DNA of 64,000 nt from Prorocentrum cordatum (taxonomy: Eukaryota > Sar > Dinophyceae > Prorocentrales > Prorocentraceae): positions 326,406 through 390,405 of the forward strand of contig CAUYUJ010014607.1 of assembly GCA_963575745.1 (NCBI GenBank), given 5' to 3'. Made by a program: the position numbers and the translations under genes. Each line of letters begins with the position of its first letter. Position 1 is the first letter of the stretch. Below the pieces are notes generated by a model. That model searched no databases and was not told where the DNA came from. It saw nothing but the letters and a program-made list of their open reading frames with translations. Below are positions 1-11,303 of the stretch, piece after piece.

Positions 1-660
1 CTCCCCCTGGGCTATTCGCCCCAATCGTCCCCTCCGATGGTAGAATGGTTGGTTGAAGCGCGCAAGACCACCGGCGCATGCTTCCGAGAACACCCCTCTC
101 TTCAACGCTCCCATTACCGCACTCCCTCTTCTTGCCATCGCCTGATCCCAAATGCCCGTACACGGTCCACACTTTCTGGCCCTGGCCTTGCCGAGAACAA
201 CGCACACGTCCGAGCGATGCCAGATCTGCACGCACCCCTCACATCAAAGTGTCCTTGCAGCCCCGTCTGTGGCCCTTCCCGCGGCCGCCGGCCCCCGCGC
301 CCTCGCTGCGGACTTGGCGCCCGCTGGCCGCCACTTGATTACACGGCTGGTCTCGGCTTCGTACGCGGGCCGTCCGCCCGTCGTCTGGGACCGCCTCGGT
401 GGCCTCTTGGCCCGTTTGGGCCCGCTCTTTGGGCTCTCTCGGTCGTGATGCTTTCCTTTGACGCCTTCTCGGGGCCTCTCGTGGAGACCTTGGTGAACCT
501 CTCGGGGCCTCTGAGGCATCTTTGAGTCCCTTAGAAGCCCCTTGGATCGTTCTGAAGGCTTGTTGCAGTCATATTGAGCCGTCTGGGCGCCCACTTTGCG
601 CCTTCTTGGAGCTCTTAGAGAGCCACCAGGGGGCGGCAAGCCAACTGAAGTCATTACTTG
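1..660. other. GC-rich DNA without a recognised gene
   Basis: Long open frames exist on both strands, but none gives a recognisable protein and several overlap, as expected for GC-rich non-coding DNA. From about 430 to 620 the text becomes a degenerate run of GGCCTCT/CTTGGG blocks, like the 11-bp-periodic repeats at 2590, 14700 and 29230. A short stretch at about 190-235 reappears near 20100-20142. Confidence 0.5.
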
Positions 661-1686
661 TTTGACCCCGCTCTCCTTTTCAGCAGCAGCAAATACTCCT
701 TAACAGGATGCCCTTTTCGGCTGTTCTCAAAATCTTCTGGGGCCCTCCTAACTAGTTCTTGTCAATGTGGAAAGCCCCTGTGGACGAACTGCCTGGGACA
801 TCCTTTTCATTCCCTCTGCTACTTACGTTCGCCTCGATCCTGGGACGAGAACCGTTCCCGCGGGAGGCCCAAACAGCAGTGAGCACCCAGCCCCTACGCA
901 GCCACGCCCTGACGAAGGCGTGGGTTGCATCTGGCGCATGTGCAGTCGGGCTGCTGAGCTGAGGTGCGATAGATCAGGAAACGAAGCTTCTTTTGGCCCC
1001 AAAGGCGCCTGCGTGCACGAAGAGGGCTAGAGGAAAAGCCATGGAATGACCTAAGGATCATAGAGCCACTTACGAACCCACAACGTTCCTTCTTTCTGCG
1101 TCTTGCCTTGACTGTGTCATTCTATGCCGATGCACCGGCCAGGTTCCAGGCCTGCGTGTGTTGCTTGCTCGCTTCCTCCAGCATGCCTCCTACTGTCTGC
1201 TCAGGAGCTGTAAGTCTCGCCGTGTGCTATTCAAGCGGCCACGTTCCAGGAACGCGGGGCGGCGGCATGTGCCCCCATCAAGGGGCGCTGGAGAAAGAAA
1301 CCCGCCAGCCCTCGGGGCGTAAATGGTTTCATCAAAGTGTGGAAACGGTTATTTTGCTCCCCTCCGGGGAGGGGTGCTCCTCCACTAGCCTCTTCCCCTG
1401 GGTCTGGACGGGAGAGGGGGGGAAGCGAAGCGTTAGAGCGTTCAAGATGGATCCGAGAGGGCTTCGTGACGTCCAACATGGCACCGAATATGTCCAAGAT
1501 AGCACTATACATCCCCAGGCCGAAAATTGTTTCCTCTTGGACTAAAAAATGGCATCACCAACGGATCCAATTGGATCCCTTTTCGGCTGTGGAAAAGGTT
1601 CGTGGATCCTATTTCTGTGTTGCGCGGATCAAATTCCTGTGTATGGAAAAAAACGATGGATCCATTTTTCCCGGGAATAAATATAT
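661..1686. other. Unassigned sequence, no gene recognised
   Basis: No protein or RNA gene is recognised. Near 1560-1665 the hexamer GGATCC recurs several times within about 100 bases. The sequence becomes AT-rich just before the satellite-core element that starts at 1687. Confidence 0.4.
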
Positions 1687-2441
1687 AATTGCCCCAGTGC
1701 GACCCTACCTAGAAGTTGGAGCCCCTAGGAAAGCAGCATTCGTTGTTATGATATGTTATGCTATGCCATGCTATGATGCGTTATGATATGTTATGCTATG
1801 ATATGTTATGATATGATAGACTGCGTTACACGATGCTATGCTATGATATGCTAAGCTATGATATGTCATACTGCGATGTGCTGTGTTAAGCTATGAAATA
1901 CTATGCAATGCGAAGCTGCGCTATGCTATGACATGCTATGCTATGATATGATCTGATATGATATGATATGATATGTTGCGCGATGCAATGCTATGGTACG
2001 CTGTGTTATGCTACGATTGGCGATGTTATGCCATGATATGCTATACGAATGCTGCGCTGCGCTATGCTAAGCTAAGCTAAGTCAAGCTAAGCTAACCCTC
2101 TAGGCAGAACCTAGGTAGGGAATTACACCCATGCTAATATGCTATGTTGCGCTATGCTATGCTACGCTATGCTATGCTATGCTGTGCTCTGCGATGCTAA
2201 AGCTCAGCGAAGTTAAGACGAAGGGAAGCTAAGCTACGATAAACCTGAGCTAAGATGAAGCTAAGCTAAGCTAAGATGAAAGAGGCTAAGCTAAGATGAG
2301 ATAAGCAACGCTAAGCTAAGGAGACGTAGCTGGGGGAACCGCGGGGCGGATGCCGGGGGAACCGCCCGGGGCGTGTTACACTGCCCGGCCCTTCAAGCTC
2401 AGACAGTAAAAACCCTTTTAAGCAGAGCCTACGTAGGGAAT
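1687..2441 (-). mobile_element. Satellite-core element, copy 1 (inverted)
   Basis: Its two ends are the reverse complement of the ends of the element at 22806-23456. The left end here contains CCCAGTGCGACCCTACCTAG, followed by a conserved block ending in AAAGCAGCATT. The right end holds the conserved GGGGAACCGC..GGGGC block and then GCAGAGCCTACGTAGGGAAT. The two copies share ends but differ in the core: here it is ATGCTATG/GATATG and then GCTAAGCTAA repeats. A further element-like end (CTAGGCAGAACCTAGGTAGG) sits internally at about 2095-2123, so the copy may be nested or rearranged. No coding capacity is seen. That it is a mobile element is inferred from shared ends and from copy 2 interrupting another repeat. 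Confidence 0.7.
1741..2330. repeat. ATGCTATG / GCTAAGCTAA satellite array
   Basis: A degenerate short-period array of about 590 bases, mostly TATGATATG, TGCTATG and GCTAAGCTAA words. It forms the core of the surrounding element. There are no open frames of interest. Confidence 0.9.
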
Positions 2442-2589
2442 AGTTCGCCGGCCCAACGGGCCAGAGGCGTGCTAAGATCTCCGGTAACTGCTACATAATA
2501 CTTCTACTTCGCGCGCGCGGGGCGGCCCCTGGGGGTCCCCGGACGAAAAGTACCCCGGGCGATCCCCGGCAGACTCGGGTCAGAGATGG

Positions 2590-3140
2590 TTTTCCTCCTG
2601 GGCGCCGCCCCCGTGGCCCTCCAGAGAGCCCCAAGAAGGGCCACGAGGCCGCCAAGAGCGCTCCAAGATGGTTCAAGAGTGCTCCGAGATGCCACACGAT
2701 CGTTCCAAGACGCCCAAGATGGCCCCCAGACGCCCCAAGAGGCCTCCAAGAGCACCCCCCAGAGGGCCCCAAGAGGTAAAAATCATTACTTTTCCTTAGG
2801 TTTGGGGCAGATTTTGGCGTGTCCATCTTTTCGGCTTCCCGACGCCCCAAGACGGCCCAAGAGGCCCCCAAAATCGCCCCAAGAGGGCCCAAGAAGCTCC
2901 CAAGAAGGCCCCAAAATGGCCCAAGAGGGCTCCAGGACGGCCCCAGAGGCATCCAAGACGGCCCAAGAGGGCCCCAAGCGATGCCCCAAAGGGGGAACAC
3001 AAAACAAAACTTCGAGCCCTCGGCCTTAAGAAGCCCCCAGGAGGCCTCAAGAGGCCCCTGAGAGGTCCCAAAAGCCCCCAAGAGGCCCTCAGGAGGCCCC
3101 CAAGCGACGCTGAAGAAGCCCCCCAGCGGCCCCAAGAGGC
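2590..3140. repeat. ~11-bp-periodic CCAAGA-type repeat, block 1
   Basis: The sequence is a run of roughly 10-11-base units close to GGCCCCAAGAG with substitutions and small indels. Similar blocks occur at 14700-15035 (opposite strand sense) and 29230-29530. Glycine/leucine/tryptophan-rich frames on the minus strand (up to about 214 codons) and proline/arginine-rich frames on the plus strand are by-products of the repeat and not genes. Confidence 0.8.
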
Positions 3141-4925
3141 TCAGTCATGCGAAATGGGCCCGCGGAGTGAGCGAAGCGAGTCAATAATTAACATCCGGGA
3201 CCCAGGGGAAATTGCATCCGCCGAGCACCGCAAGTGAAGCATCATGCTATCCACGGGGCTGTGGATCTGCAGACCAATGCTATGATTCTACGGGGGAGGG
3301 GGTCTTCCCAGGATGAAGAGGGGAAGGATGAGGGAAGAGGGAAGAGGAGGTGGGAGAAGAACGGAAGCCAACTCCCGCATCTCCACCCATAACATATTTA
3401 CCCCGCCTCGAAGCGACCGCTACATGTATCCGCTGACCTGAACGACGCGTCCCTTCCGACATGTGGGGCTCAAGAGGAAATCTTTCGGCCTGCGTAAGTA
3501 TGTCCTCCAACACGCCTCTCCAAGAGGCCATACAGGACCGCTACAAAATGCCTCCAAATGGCACTTGAGTTTCCGAGGAGGCTCCAGAGAAGCCAATTCG
3601 CCTTTTCGCTTCCGCTAGGTCTCTGAGGCCTCAAGCTGGCCCCTGTATCCAAGAAGCCACACAGATGGGGCGATAAACGAGGCAAGTCGCCTAGCGATCG
3701 TTTCTGAATGGGCTGGTGGGGATACGCAAAGTGTCGGTTTGCATGATCATCATGATACAACCAGATGGCCATTATCTAGTCGCCGCTGTAACGCCTCGAC
3801 GAATGCCAAGAACAATTGCGCTCGTCATCTAAGCCCCCATGTGATATCCCATGGAGCCATGATGCAAACACATTCCTCTCTGCTATGGAACTTCTGCAAG
3901 AAGCTCTGCCTGCGTCAATGTGGACCATCTGGTTCAATCTCCGTCTGACATCCTGTTGCATGGCACTCGGATGCAACAGATATTCGGAACGTATTGAGCA
4001 TCAGGTGGCACACAAATCACCAATACAGCGCATGCTATTGGTATACACTTCATTCGCACAACAATAGAAGCGAGGACGTAAAGGACATGCCCAACAGGCC
4101 ATTCGGAGCCCGTCGATCTGTTGCGGGAAGACTTACAGCGAATGTCAAAGGCAACGACCGTCATCATGACGCAGACACGAATGTGAACCACATTGCCAAC
4201 TTACAGCAATGCTGACTCGAGCGAGGCATGTCCTAGCACAGACTATGTTCCCCGCGCACCATGACATGCGCCAACGATGATGCAAGAAAATGCGTCATAA
4301 TGCGCAACAGCGCCGATAACGTGATCGACACATGTACGCTGGACATTTCTGCCAACACTCCGAAATGTTAGCAGGAAGCCGTGCGCGCGTTGAATGCACG
4401 ATGGGCATGCTCGAAAGCGCAAAGGCACTCGACGACATGACGCCCCCTGTCGATCGTGGAAGCCAAACTGCATGAAAGTTGTGGAGAACTCCGTTCCCGT
4501 GCTGGTCCTGCTTGGCGCTCGTGTGGTTCGGGTCAGCCTGGCGAATCTAGATGCGCAAGGTGTTCAACTTCGTGCTCGCTTATGGGAACAAGAGATTCAC
4601 TTCTTCTGATGATTCTCCTGCCAGTCCTGCACGTTCCGCAACCCCACCCCGTCACCCCTCCTTGTGTGATAATTCAAAAGGGGGCGTCAATGAGCCACCT
4701 TCTCCGTTCGTGATTGAACTGTGCCTGAACTTTGCTCGAATCATCGTCTGTTTGCGTCCCTCGCCAACGTCGACACGCCACTCCCCTGCTTTCTCCTCGC
4801 GGAGGGCGCGACTGGGCGAGTAGAGCGGAGTGGTGCTCAAAGGGCTGCTTCTCCCCCACCCCTGATCCCGCGAACGAAGGACGAGGCCGGCGCGGTGAGG
4901 GCCCAGCCGCGGGCGTGGGCGCGGC
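3141..4925. other. Lower-GC unique-looking DNA, no gene recognised
   Basis: About 1.8 kb with more balanced base composition than its surroundings. Only short, mutually overlapping frames are present, and no domain is recognised on either strand. Exons of a gene with non-canonical introns could be missed by eye here. Confidence 0.4.
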
Positions 4926-5135
4926 CTCCCTCCTCCTCCTCCTCCTCCTCCTCCTCCTCCTCCTCGTCCTCCTCCTCCTCCTCCTCCTCGTCCCCCTTCT
5001 CCTCCTCGTCCCCCTCCTCCTCCTCCCCCCTCCTCCTCCTCCTCCTCCTCCTCCTCCTCCTCCTCCTCCTCCTCCTCCTCCTCCTCCTGCTCCTCCTCTT
5101 TCTCCTCCTCCTCCCTCTCCTCCTCCACTCACCCC
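4926..5135. repeat. (CCT)n microsatellite
   Basis: About 210 bases of CCT/CTC triplets with sparse CGT and CCC interruptions. Poly-Ser, poly-Leu and poly-Pro frames across it are artefacts. Confidence 0.95.
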
Positions 5136-5205
5136 TTTGTTGTCGAGGACCGTTGGCTGAGCAAAGCAAATCCTCTTCCCGGGAGACAAGCTATGGCACA
5201 AACTG

Positions 5206-5345
5206 TCCGAGGTCCGCGACGATTTCTCCAATCGACGCTGGAGCCCCCTGGCGGCGCCTCTGGCGCCACCCCTGGCGCCGCCCCTGGCGCGCGCCGATCC
5301 AAGAAACCAGCGCGGACATCCGAAAGTGCAAATATGTGCATGTCA
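5206..5345. repeat. Foldback element, family F, copy 1
   Basis: A GC-rich inverted repeat with outer arms near TCCGCG..TTTCTCCAATCG and CGATCCAAGAAACCAGCGCGGA, and a centre of nested GGCGCC palindromes. The same arms recur at 9081, 9533, 16640, 25510, 42756 and 43078. Confidence 0.65.
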
Positions 5346-5622
5346 TGATTTGTTCCACGATCATTATTCCCCCCTGGGCGCGCCAGGCCGAAACGCGACG
5401 AGGCAGCGATCGGGCCCCCGCTCTTGGCCGGAGGTGAACTTGCTTTGATTCTGGGTTTCGACGTTTGGCCGAAGGGCGGGGGACGGGAGGGGCGCGGGTC
5501 TGGGCTGGCTTGGTCGATCTGCTCTTGCCCTTCGCGCAAGCAGACTGGGAGGGGGGTCCTGACCAGTCGCCAAAAGAAGCAGCCAAGAGCAGCCAAGACC
5601 TGATCTGCAGTCGGCCTTGATT

Positions 5623-5765
5623 GGAGAGGACACGCGAGAGGACACAAGGCCCTTCCGAGGGCCACGTTGCCACAGAACTGCAGGAGGCATGGGTCGCGAG
5701 ACACAGGACACGAGGGTACCCTCGATTTGGCAGGGTCGACCCACTAATCCGGGCCGACCGTATGG
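5623..5765 (+). repeat. Dispersed ~145-bp repeat, copy 1
   Basis: It is nearly identical to 6569-6715. Both run from GAGAGGACACGCGAG through CCTTCCGAGGGCCACGTTGC and CACGAGGGTACCCT to the GGCAGGGTC/CCA..CCAATCC region. No protein is recognised. Confidence 0.75.
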
Positions 5766-5870
5766 GGGAGGGGGGGAGGGGGGCGGAGGGGGGGGGGAGC
5801 GGGGGCTCGCGCCGATCGGCGAAACGATGCATACAAAAAGTCGGCGAGCTGGCCCGTGCCCCAACCCTTC

Positions 5871-6036
5871 CCTGAAGGGGCCCCAGGACACACAAATAAA
5901 ATCACACAAATAGAAATACTCCCCATATTTTCCCATGTTTTCTGGGTTTCTGTCTTCCCGCCCACTTCCCATATTTTTTCATATTTTCTGGGGAATCGAG
6001 GATTAATTGTATCTGTGTGTTTCTTTTTCCTCCTGA
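5871..6036 (+). repeat. AT-rich ~165-bp dispersed repeat, copy 1
   Basis: It starts near GGGGCCCCAGGACACACAAA, continues through CCCATATTTTC and TTTTCTGGGGAATCGAGG, and ends TTTTTCCTCCTGA. Related copies are at 8203-8371 and 19000-19158, and split at 22693-22807 plus 23457-23505. It is strikingly AT-rich against its GC-rich flanks. Confidence 0.85.
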
Positions 6037-6209
6037 TTCCCCACGGCACAGCACGCGGCAGACCAAGCCCGTGCGCCTGCATCACCCCCGCGGCCGGGGG
6101 GGGGAGGGGGAACGCGGGGCCGGGCACCGCAGGGGGGGGCGGGCGCGCCCAGTCCCACATCTGGCGGCACACGCACCTGGGCAGGAGGGCCGGGGCGAAC
6201 GCATCCGAC

Positions 6210-6330
6210 GGGGGTGGAGGGGGACAAAGACGACGCCGCCGACGACGACGACGCCGACGAGGACGACGACGCCGCCGCCGACGCCGTCGGCGCCGACGCC
6301 AGCGACGACGACCCGCGACGGCGACCTGCG
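6210..6330. repeat. GACGCC/GACGAC compound microsatellite
   Basis: About 120 bases of GAC, GCC and GACGAC triplets. The RRRRR-type and DDD-type frames here are low-complexity artefacts. Confidence 0.85.
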
Positions 6331-6568
6331 GCGGATGCGATCGCGACGGCAACGACGACAACGGCGGCGACCATCATGTGAAGACCTGAAATGAGCAGCT
6401 GGTTTGATTTTCGTCTGTATATCCCTCTCCAATCTGCCCACCCTTCAAGTTTATGGACCAGCACGCGTTGGGGGGAGTGGAGGAGGTTACCTGCCAGGAG
6501 ACGCACTCAGCGGTGCAGGTACTCGGCTAAAGAGGCGCATGTCCGATGGCGAATACAGTCGGACTCGA

Positions 6569-6715
6569 TTGGAGAGGACACGCGAGGGGGCACAAGACCC
6601 TTCCGAGGGCCACGTTGCCACAGAAGTGCAGGAGGCATGGGTCACGAGACACAGGACACGAGGGTACCCTTGATCTGGCAGGGTCCACCTACCAATCCAG
6701 GCCGCCTGTAGATTG
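6569..6715 (+). repeat. Dispersed ~145-bp repeat, copy 2
   Basis: Second copy of the 5623-5765 repeat in the same orientation, with a handful of substitutions. Confidence 0.75.
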
Positions 6716-6794
6716 AGCAGTGCGCTGCGTCTGCCCAACGCGCCGCTATGACCCTCATGCGAACTGACGCGCCCAGGGGCGAGGTCCTCCAGAA

Positions 6795-6935
6795 GCTCGC
6801 CCTCCTCCTCCTCCTCCTCCTCCTCCTCGTCCTGCTCCTCCTCCTCGTCCTCCTCCTCCTCCTCCTCCTCCTCCTCCTCCTCCTCCTCCTCCTCCTCCTC
6901 CTCCTCCTCCTCCTCCTCCTCCTCTCCCTCCTCCA
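6795..6935. repeat. (CCT)n microsatellite
   Basis: About 140 bases of near-pure CCT/CTC triplets with three CGT/CTG interruptions. Confidence 0.95.
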
Positions 6936-7084
6936 GAAGGTCGCCTTAGAGGAGCAGGCACATAATTGCAGGACGCCAGAGGAGCGCGGCGGGTGGCCGA
7001 GCCAGGCCGCCCCGCGCGCAGGCGCGGCCTCGGGCGGCTGGACGACCGGATTGCGCGAAGATCTCGAGCGGGAGCGCTGCGGGC

Positions 7085-7720
7085 GCATCTGACAAGGGGT
7101 GCACGGGAGCACGACTAAATTGAAAAGGCGTATCGAGTAGCAGCCGTTCTCGTAGTAGTTGGGCCTTCCCCGGCCCGAGTGGATGGCGATCAGGTCTCGG
7201 GCGAGAGCGCCACTCCTGAGAGCCAGGGCGTCTCTGGTCAAGGCGCCGCGGAGTAAATTGCGAGGACGTATCGCGCGAGTCGTTGTCCTCGCAGCTGTGC
7301 CTGCACCACCTTGACTCAACTTCAAATTTCTAGCGAGAGCACCGTGGGCGCACATGACAAGGGCGTGTGGAAACACGTTGGCGAGACATATCAAAAGGCA
7401 GGCGTTGTCGTCGTACTTGGGCTTCAACCAACCCACGTGGAAAGAGAGGATGTCTCGGGCGAGAGCGCCATTCGTGAGTGGGGGCGTCTCTAGCCAAGGC
7501 GCCTCGAAATGAATTGCAGGGTAGTTTCGAACGGCAGCCGTTGTCGTCATAGTTGGGCCTTCGCAAACTTCACTGGACTGGGAAGAAGTCTTGAGCGAGA
7601 GCGCCGTTCCTGAGCTCTAAGACCTCTCTGGCTAGGACGTCTCAGAGTAAGTTGTGAGGAAATATTGGGCGGGAGCCGTATCCAAACTAGTTCGGGCTTC
7701 AACAACAGGAGCTTGGAAAC
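7085..7720. repeat. Tandem array, ~140-bp unit, about 4-5 copies
   Basis: Successive units share CGGCAGCCGTTGTCGTCGTA followed by TTGGGCCTTC, then TCTCGGGCGAGAGCGCCA, then GGCGTCTCT and GGCGCCTCG. Unit starts lie near 7110, 7254, 7375, 7508 and 7646. A minus-strand open frame across it shows recurring GALARD peptides, but unit lengths differ by non-multiples of three and no protein is recognised. I treat it as a minisatellite. Confidence 0.75.
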
Positions 7721-8202
7721 AAGCCCGCGCTCGAGCGGGAACGTCGCTTTCATAGAAAATGTCCCGCGTCGGGAACAGAGTGCCAGAACCGTTTCCATTT
7801 ACCAGCAATTGATACTCCAGATATCATAAGAAAGTGGGGGGGTCGCATTTGGTGGCATGGTCTGACTTGAGCTGTCTTGCAGGGTTCAGGCGGTCCCGGG
7901 CAAACAGCATCCTTTTCATGGTTGGTCTGGGGGGGTCTGAAATTTCTTGTCTGGGAGGGTATTTTAAAGAAGAGAGTAGTCGATGGCCAGCCCGAATAAG
8001 GAAGACTACGACGGGGGGGACGTCTACGACCACGAGAGAGGCGACCATCTGAGGAAGCTCGATCCTCGATGCCGAGGGAGGCGCGCTGTGACCACTCAAG
8101 GTATCTGCTACAGCCCGAAGTTGTTGTCTCCCCCCGAGCCCACCCTTCCCCCATCCCCCACACCGTGCGCTTCCCCCACCCCCTTTCCTGACGAGCACCA
8201 CT

Positions 8203-8371
8203 ACTGAAGGGGCCCCAGGACACACAAATAAATACACACAAATAAAATGATTCCCCATATTCTCCCATATGTTTTGAGTTTTTGTCTTCTCCCCCACCTC
8301 CCATATGTTCCCATCTTTTCCTGGGAGTGGGCGATTCATTGTGTCTGTGTGTGTGTTTCTTCCCCTCCTGA
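8203..8371 (+). repeat. AT-rich ~165-bp dispersed repeat, copy 2
   Basis: Same structure as 5871-6036: GGGGCCCCAGGACACACAAA at the left, the CCCATATTCTCCCATATG centre, and CCCCTCCTGA at the right. Confidence 0.85.
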
Positions 8372-8659
8372 ACTGCACTCGACGCGTGATCTCGCTGGGC
8401 AGACGCTCCACTGTGGGCCGCCGCGGCAAGGGGGAGCGAGGGGCAACGTCAGAACGACGTGGCTCGGGGGGGGGGGGGGCATCTGGCTGAAAGCGGCGAC
8501 GCGTCGCCGGCAGGTCGGCGACCGGCCCCAGCCGATGGCGACTCCGCGTACTCCTGGGCGGGGTGGGCGATCGGGCCCCCGTCGGAGACGGCTGGGCGAT
8601 CGGGGGTCGACACACATCCGGGGGTCCCCCTCCGAGCAGATCCTCCGCCAACGTTGCCC

Positions 8660-8800
8660 ATTGGTGTGTCGGGCCTCTCCGGCGGCCGCTCGGGACGACC
8701 CGGACACCCCCGGACGCCTCTCGGCGAGGCGCAGCTGCTGGAGAGCACCGAGGGGCTGGAAAACCGCCGGGAACAGACGAAAGCGTCCAAGAGTCTCAAG
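8660..8800 (+). repeat. GC-rich dispersed repeat, copy 1
   Basis: It shares GCTGCTGGAGAGCACC and flanking CGGCGGCC..GGACG..ACCCCCGG segments with 19200-19345. Both copies lie downstream of an AT-rich 165-bp repeat, at about 290 and 42 bases respectively, so the two families may be parts of one longer element. Confidence 0.6.
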
Positions 8801-9080
8801 CCATCCACCCCTGAGGAAGGCGGGCGGGGGAGGACAAGGAGAAGGAGAACGGAGGAGGGATAAGATGCCCGCAGGGACTCCGACCAGGGGCGGGCGCCCA
8901 TCGACCTCACGACTGACGTCAGCCCATGCTCGAGGGCGACGGCGGGGGCGAATAGCCCAAGGGAGAACAATGCATGTATCCAAGGGCGCCGATGGTCCAT
9001 GCCTTCGACGAGGCTCCCGAGCGAATGCGTGAATTGCCCGCACCTGGGTTAGTCACCTCTATCAGAAATGCGAAAAAAGG

Positions 9081-9242
9081 CAAAAACATAAACCTTCGCC
9101 GGTCCGCGCGGAGTTCTTGGATCTGCGCTGCACCCTCATCCCTGGCGCGAGGAGCGCGCCAGGGGCGGCGCTGGAGGCGCCGCCAGGGGGGGGGGCCCAT
9201 GCGCCGATCCAGGATAATCCGCGCGGAGCGCCACGAAATTCA
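9081..9242. repeat. Foldback element, family F, copy 2
   Basis: The left arm runs from AACATAAAC through TCCGCGCGGAGTTCTTGGAT. The right arm has GCCGATCCAGGATAATCCGC and GCGGAGCGCC. The centre is GGCGCGAGGAGCGCGCCAGG and GGCGCC palindromes. Confidence 0.75.
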
Positions 9243-9492
9243 TGGCGTTCTCCTTCTTCGATCCAATCGTCGCCTGCGATGCGTCGGCCCCTCGGCGGCC
9301 CGTCGGCGGCCCGGCCAGCGCCGCCGTGGCCCCCGCCGCCCACGGGGCCGATGGCCAGTGGCCGTGGGGAGGCCGCTCGCGCGGAGCCCGCGCCGCCGCG
9401 CGCGGGGCGCTGGCTGCGCCCACGGGCCACGGCCAGAGGGGCGGATAGCTGCACGGCGCCTCCCCGCCGCGGGCGCGAGCTGGTGGGGGGCG

Positions 9493-9523
9493 AGGAAAGA
9501 AGAAGAAGAAGAAGAAGAAGAAG
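9493..9523. repeat. (GAA)n microsatellite
   Basis: Ten GAA triplets between two foldback elements. Confidence 0.9.
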
Positions 9524-9532
9524 CGACGACAC

Positions 9533-9694
9533 GAACACAAGCTTCTGGCGCTCCGCGCAGAGTTCTTGGACCTGCGCTGGACCCTCCTCCCTGGCGCGCG
9601 GAGCGGGCCAGGGGCGGCGCCGGAGGCGCCGCCGGGGGGGGCGCATGCGCCGATCCAGGAAAATCCGCGCGGAGCGCCAAAAGCTTATGTTTAT
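9533..9694. repeat. Foldback element, family F, copy 3
   Basis: The arms CTTCTGGCGCTCCGCGCAGA and GCGGAGCGCCAAAAGCTTAT are inverted complements, with the usual GC-rich palindromic centre. It lies 290 bases from copy 2 in the same layout. Confidence 0.8.
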
Positions 9695-9995
9695 GGCGTT
9701 GTTTCTTCTGCGGGGCACTACAGAGGGAAGCTTCAAAGCGTCGCCCTGCCCACTTCGGCACACCTCTCGCACGGATCGGCCCCCCCCCCGACGTTCCACG
9801 GACGGCAACAGAGTCCGCCCCCCCGTCTAATTCGGCTTACCTCTCACACGGATCGCGGCCCACGGGGATCTCCACCTACGGTTGTGGATGCCATGACAAT
9901 GGACGCTCTAACAATCCTATCATTGAATGAAAAATGTGTTTAAACTTGTGTAAAACATGTTCCAAAAACATGTGTCAAACATGTTGTCACATATT

Positions 9996-10227
9996 TTGAG
10001 CAGGGACCAACCGTCCCAGCATCTCTATAGTCCTTCCACGAAATTCTCTTAGAACCCCAAAATGTTCAAATAACAAAAACGATGTTCTTAGAACAGAAGC
10101 CCGATGTAATAAAACAAGACAGCCCCGGCCAGAAATGTTCGAAGAGCATGTCGTGGAAACCTCAAAAGGTTCTTAGAACTTGTTTGGTAGGGATATAGGC
10201 GAGCCAGGACGCTTCGCCACTGCTTGA
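9996..10227 (+). repeat. ~235-bp dispersed repeat family R, copy 1
   Basis: It starts TTGAGCAGGGACCAACCGTC and ends GCGAGCCAGGACGCTTCGCC followed by ACTGCTTGA. Internally it carries several imperfect GTTCTTAGAAC palindromes and the conserved AAAACAAGACAG. Copies are at 17705, 31177 and 43540, all in the same orientation. No coding capacity. Confidence 0.9.
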
Positions 10228-11303
10228 ATAGTTAAAACATGGTTTGTGTTTGTTTATGTTTTCTCTTGGCGAGCGTCTTCGCGCAACACCTGTCTGTAAC
10301 ACTGCAAACTACGTGACAGAAGTATTGAAAGGTATTCAATCTCTTTCCGAGAGCAGGCCAGCGCGATGCCTTCGCGACGGCGGGAGGCGGGAGGCGAGAA
10401 GGGGGGGAACCAAGGAGAGTCGAGGAGGGAGAGAGGAGGGAGGAGGGAAGGAGATGGTGCCCTTCGGCGCTGCTTTAAAGTCGGGCAGAGATGGTCCGAC
10501 AATTGAAGAAAGTACCGGCTTACAACTGGTAGTAGGTGTCCAGTGCTGCATATTGGGGAATATGTCTTCTGGTCCCCAGCCTAATGGCACAAAATCGGCA
10601 CAGGGTGCCACGTTGCCACCAGAAGGTAGGAAGGTGGGTTCCACTCCCCTTTGAAACCGTTACCGTATCACGTCGTCCTCTGTGGAAAAACATGCTCGGC
10701 GAGGTTGCCTCACGCGGGGAAAGAAGAGTGGATGCTCAAGACACAAGGTCTGAGGCTGACAGTGGCTGCCCGCGCCACATTTCTCAACGGTGGCGACCAT
10801 TTAGAGGGCTGGATCAAAGTTCACAAGAGCACCTTATTGCGTCTAGGCTGTACAATGCACAAAAAAAAGGCTGGCGAATCCATCCAGGCGGCGGGCGACG
10901 CCACTCATCGTTGCTTCCCTGGTCCGTGGTCCCCACCCCTCGATCCATAGCTTCACCTTCCCTGGGAAAACCGCCGAGATGGTTGTGGGCGCCGCAGCCG
11001 CGCCGCGCTTGCACGCACCGGCATACGTAGAGTATTGGGCGTCACGCGCACTGCTTTGGGGAAGATCGCATTTGCAACACCCAGCTTTGTGGCACACAAT
11101 CACAGCAGGTACTATTCGGCTTGGGGCGCCGTGATTTTACAAAGTCTCCCCAGCCTGCTCTGAAATCGAAGCCCTCTCTCGATTATCAATGATTCCTCTT
11201 TCTCCTCTTCCTCCACCACCTCCACTTTTCCCTGCCCTTCCCCCCCTCCACCCCCTCCTCGCGGGGCTGGTCGTCCGGGCGCCACCTTGTCCGCCCTGGT
11301 GGA
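10228..11303. other. Region 3' of the transporter gene, no gene recognised
   Basis: This lies downstream of the minus-strand transporter stop. A purine-rich GGGAGGGAGAGG stretch sits at about 10380-10450. No poly-A tail of the retrocopy (which would be poly-T on the plus strand) is visible next to the stop codon. No second gene is recognised. Confidence 0.4.

Noticed and set aside
7085-7720. CRISPR-like array
   Set aside because: The units are 110-145 bases, diverged throughout with no constant repeat/variable spacer structure, and the genome is eukaryotic.
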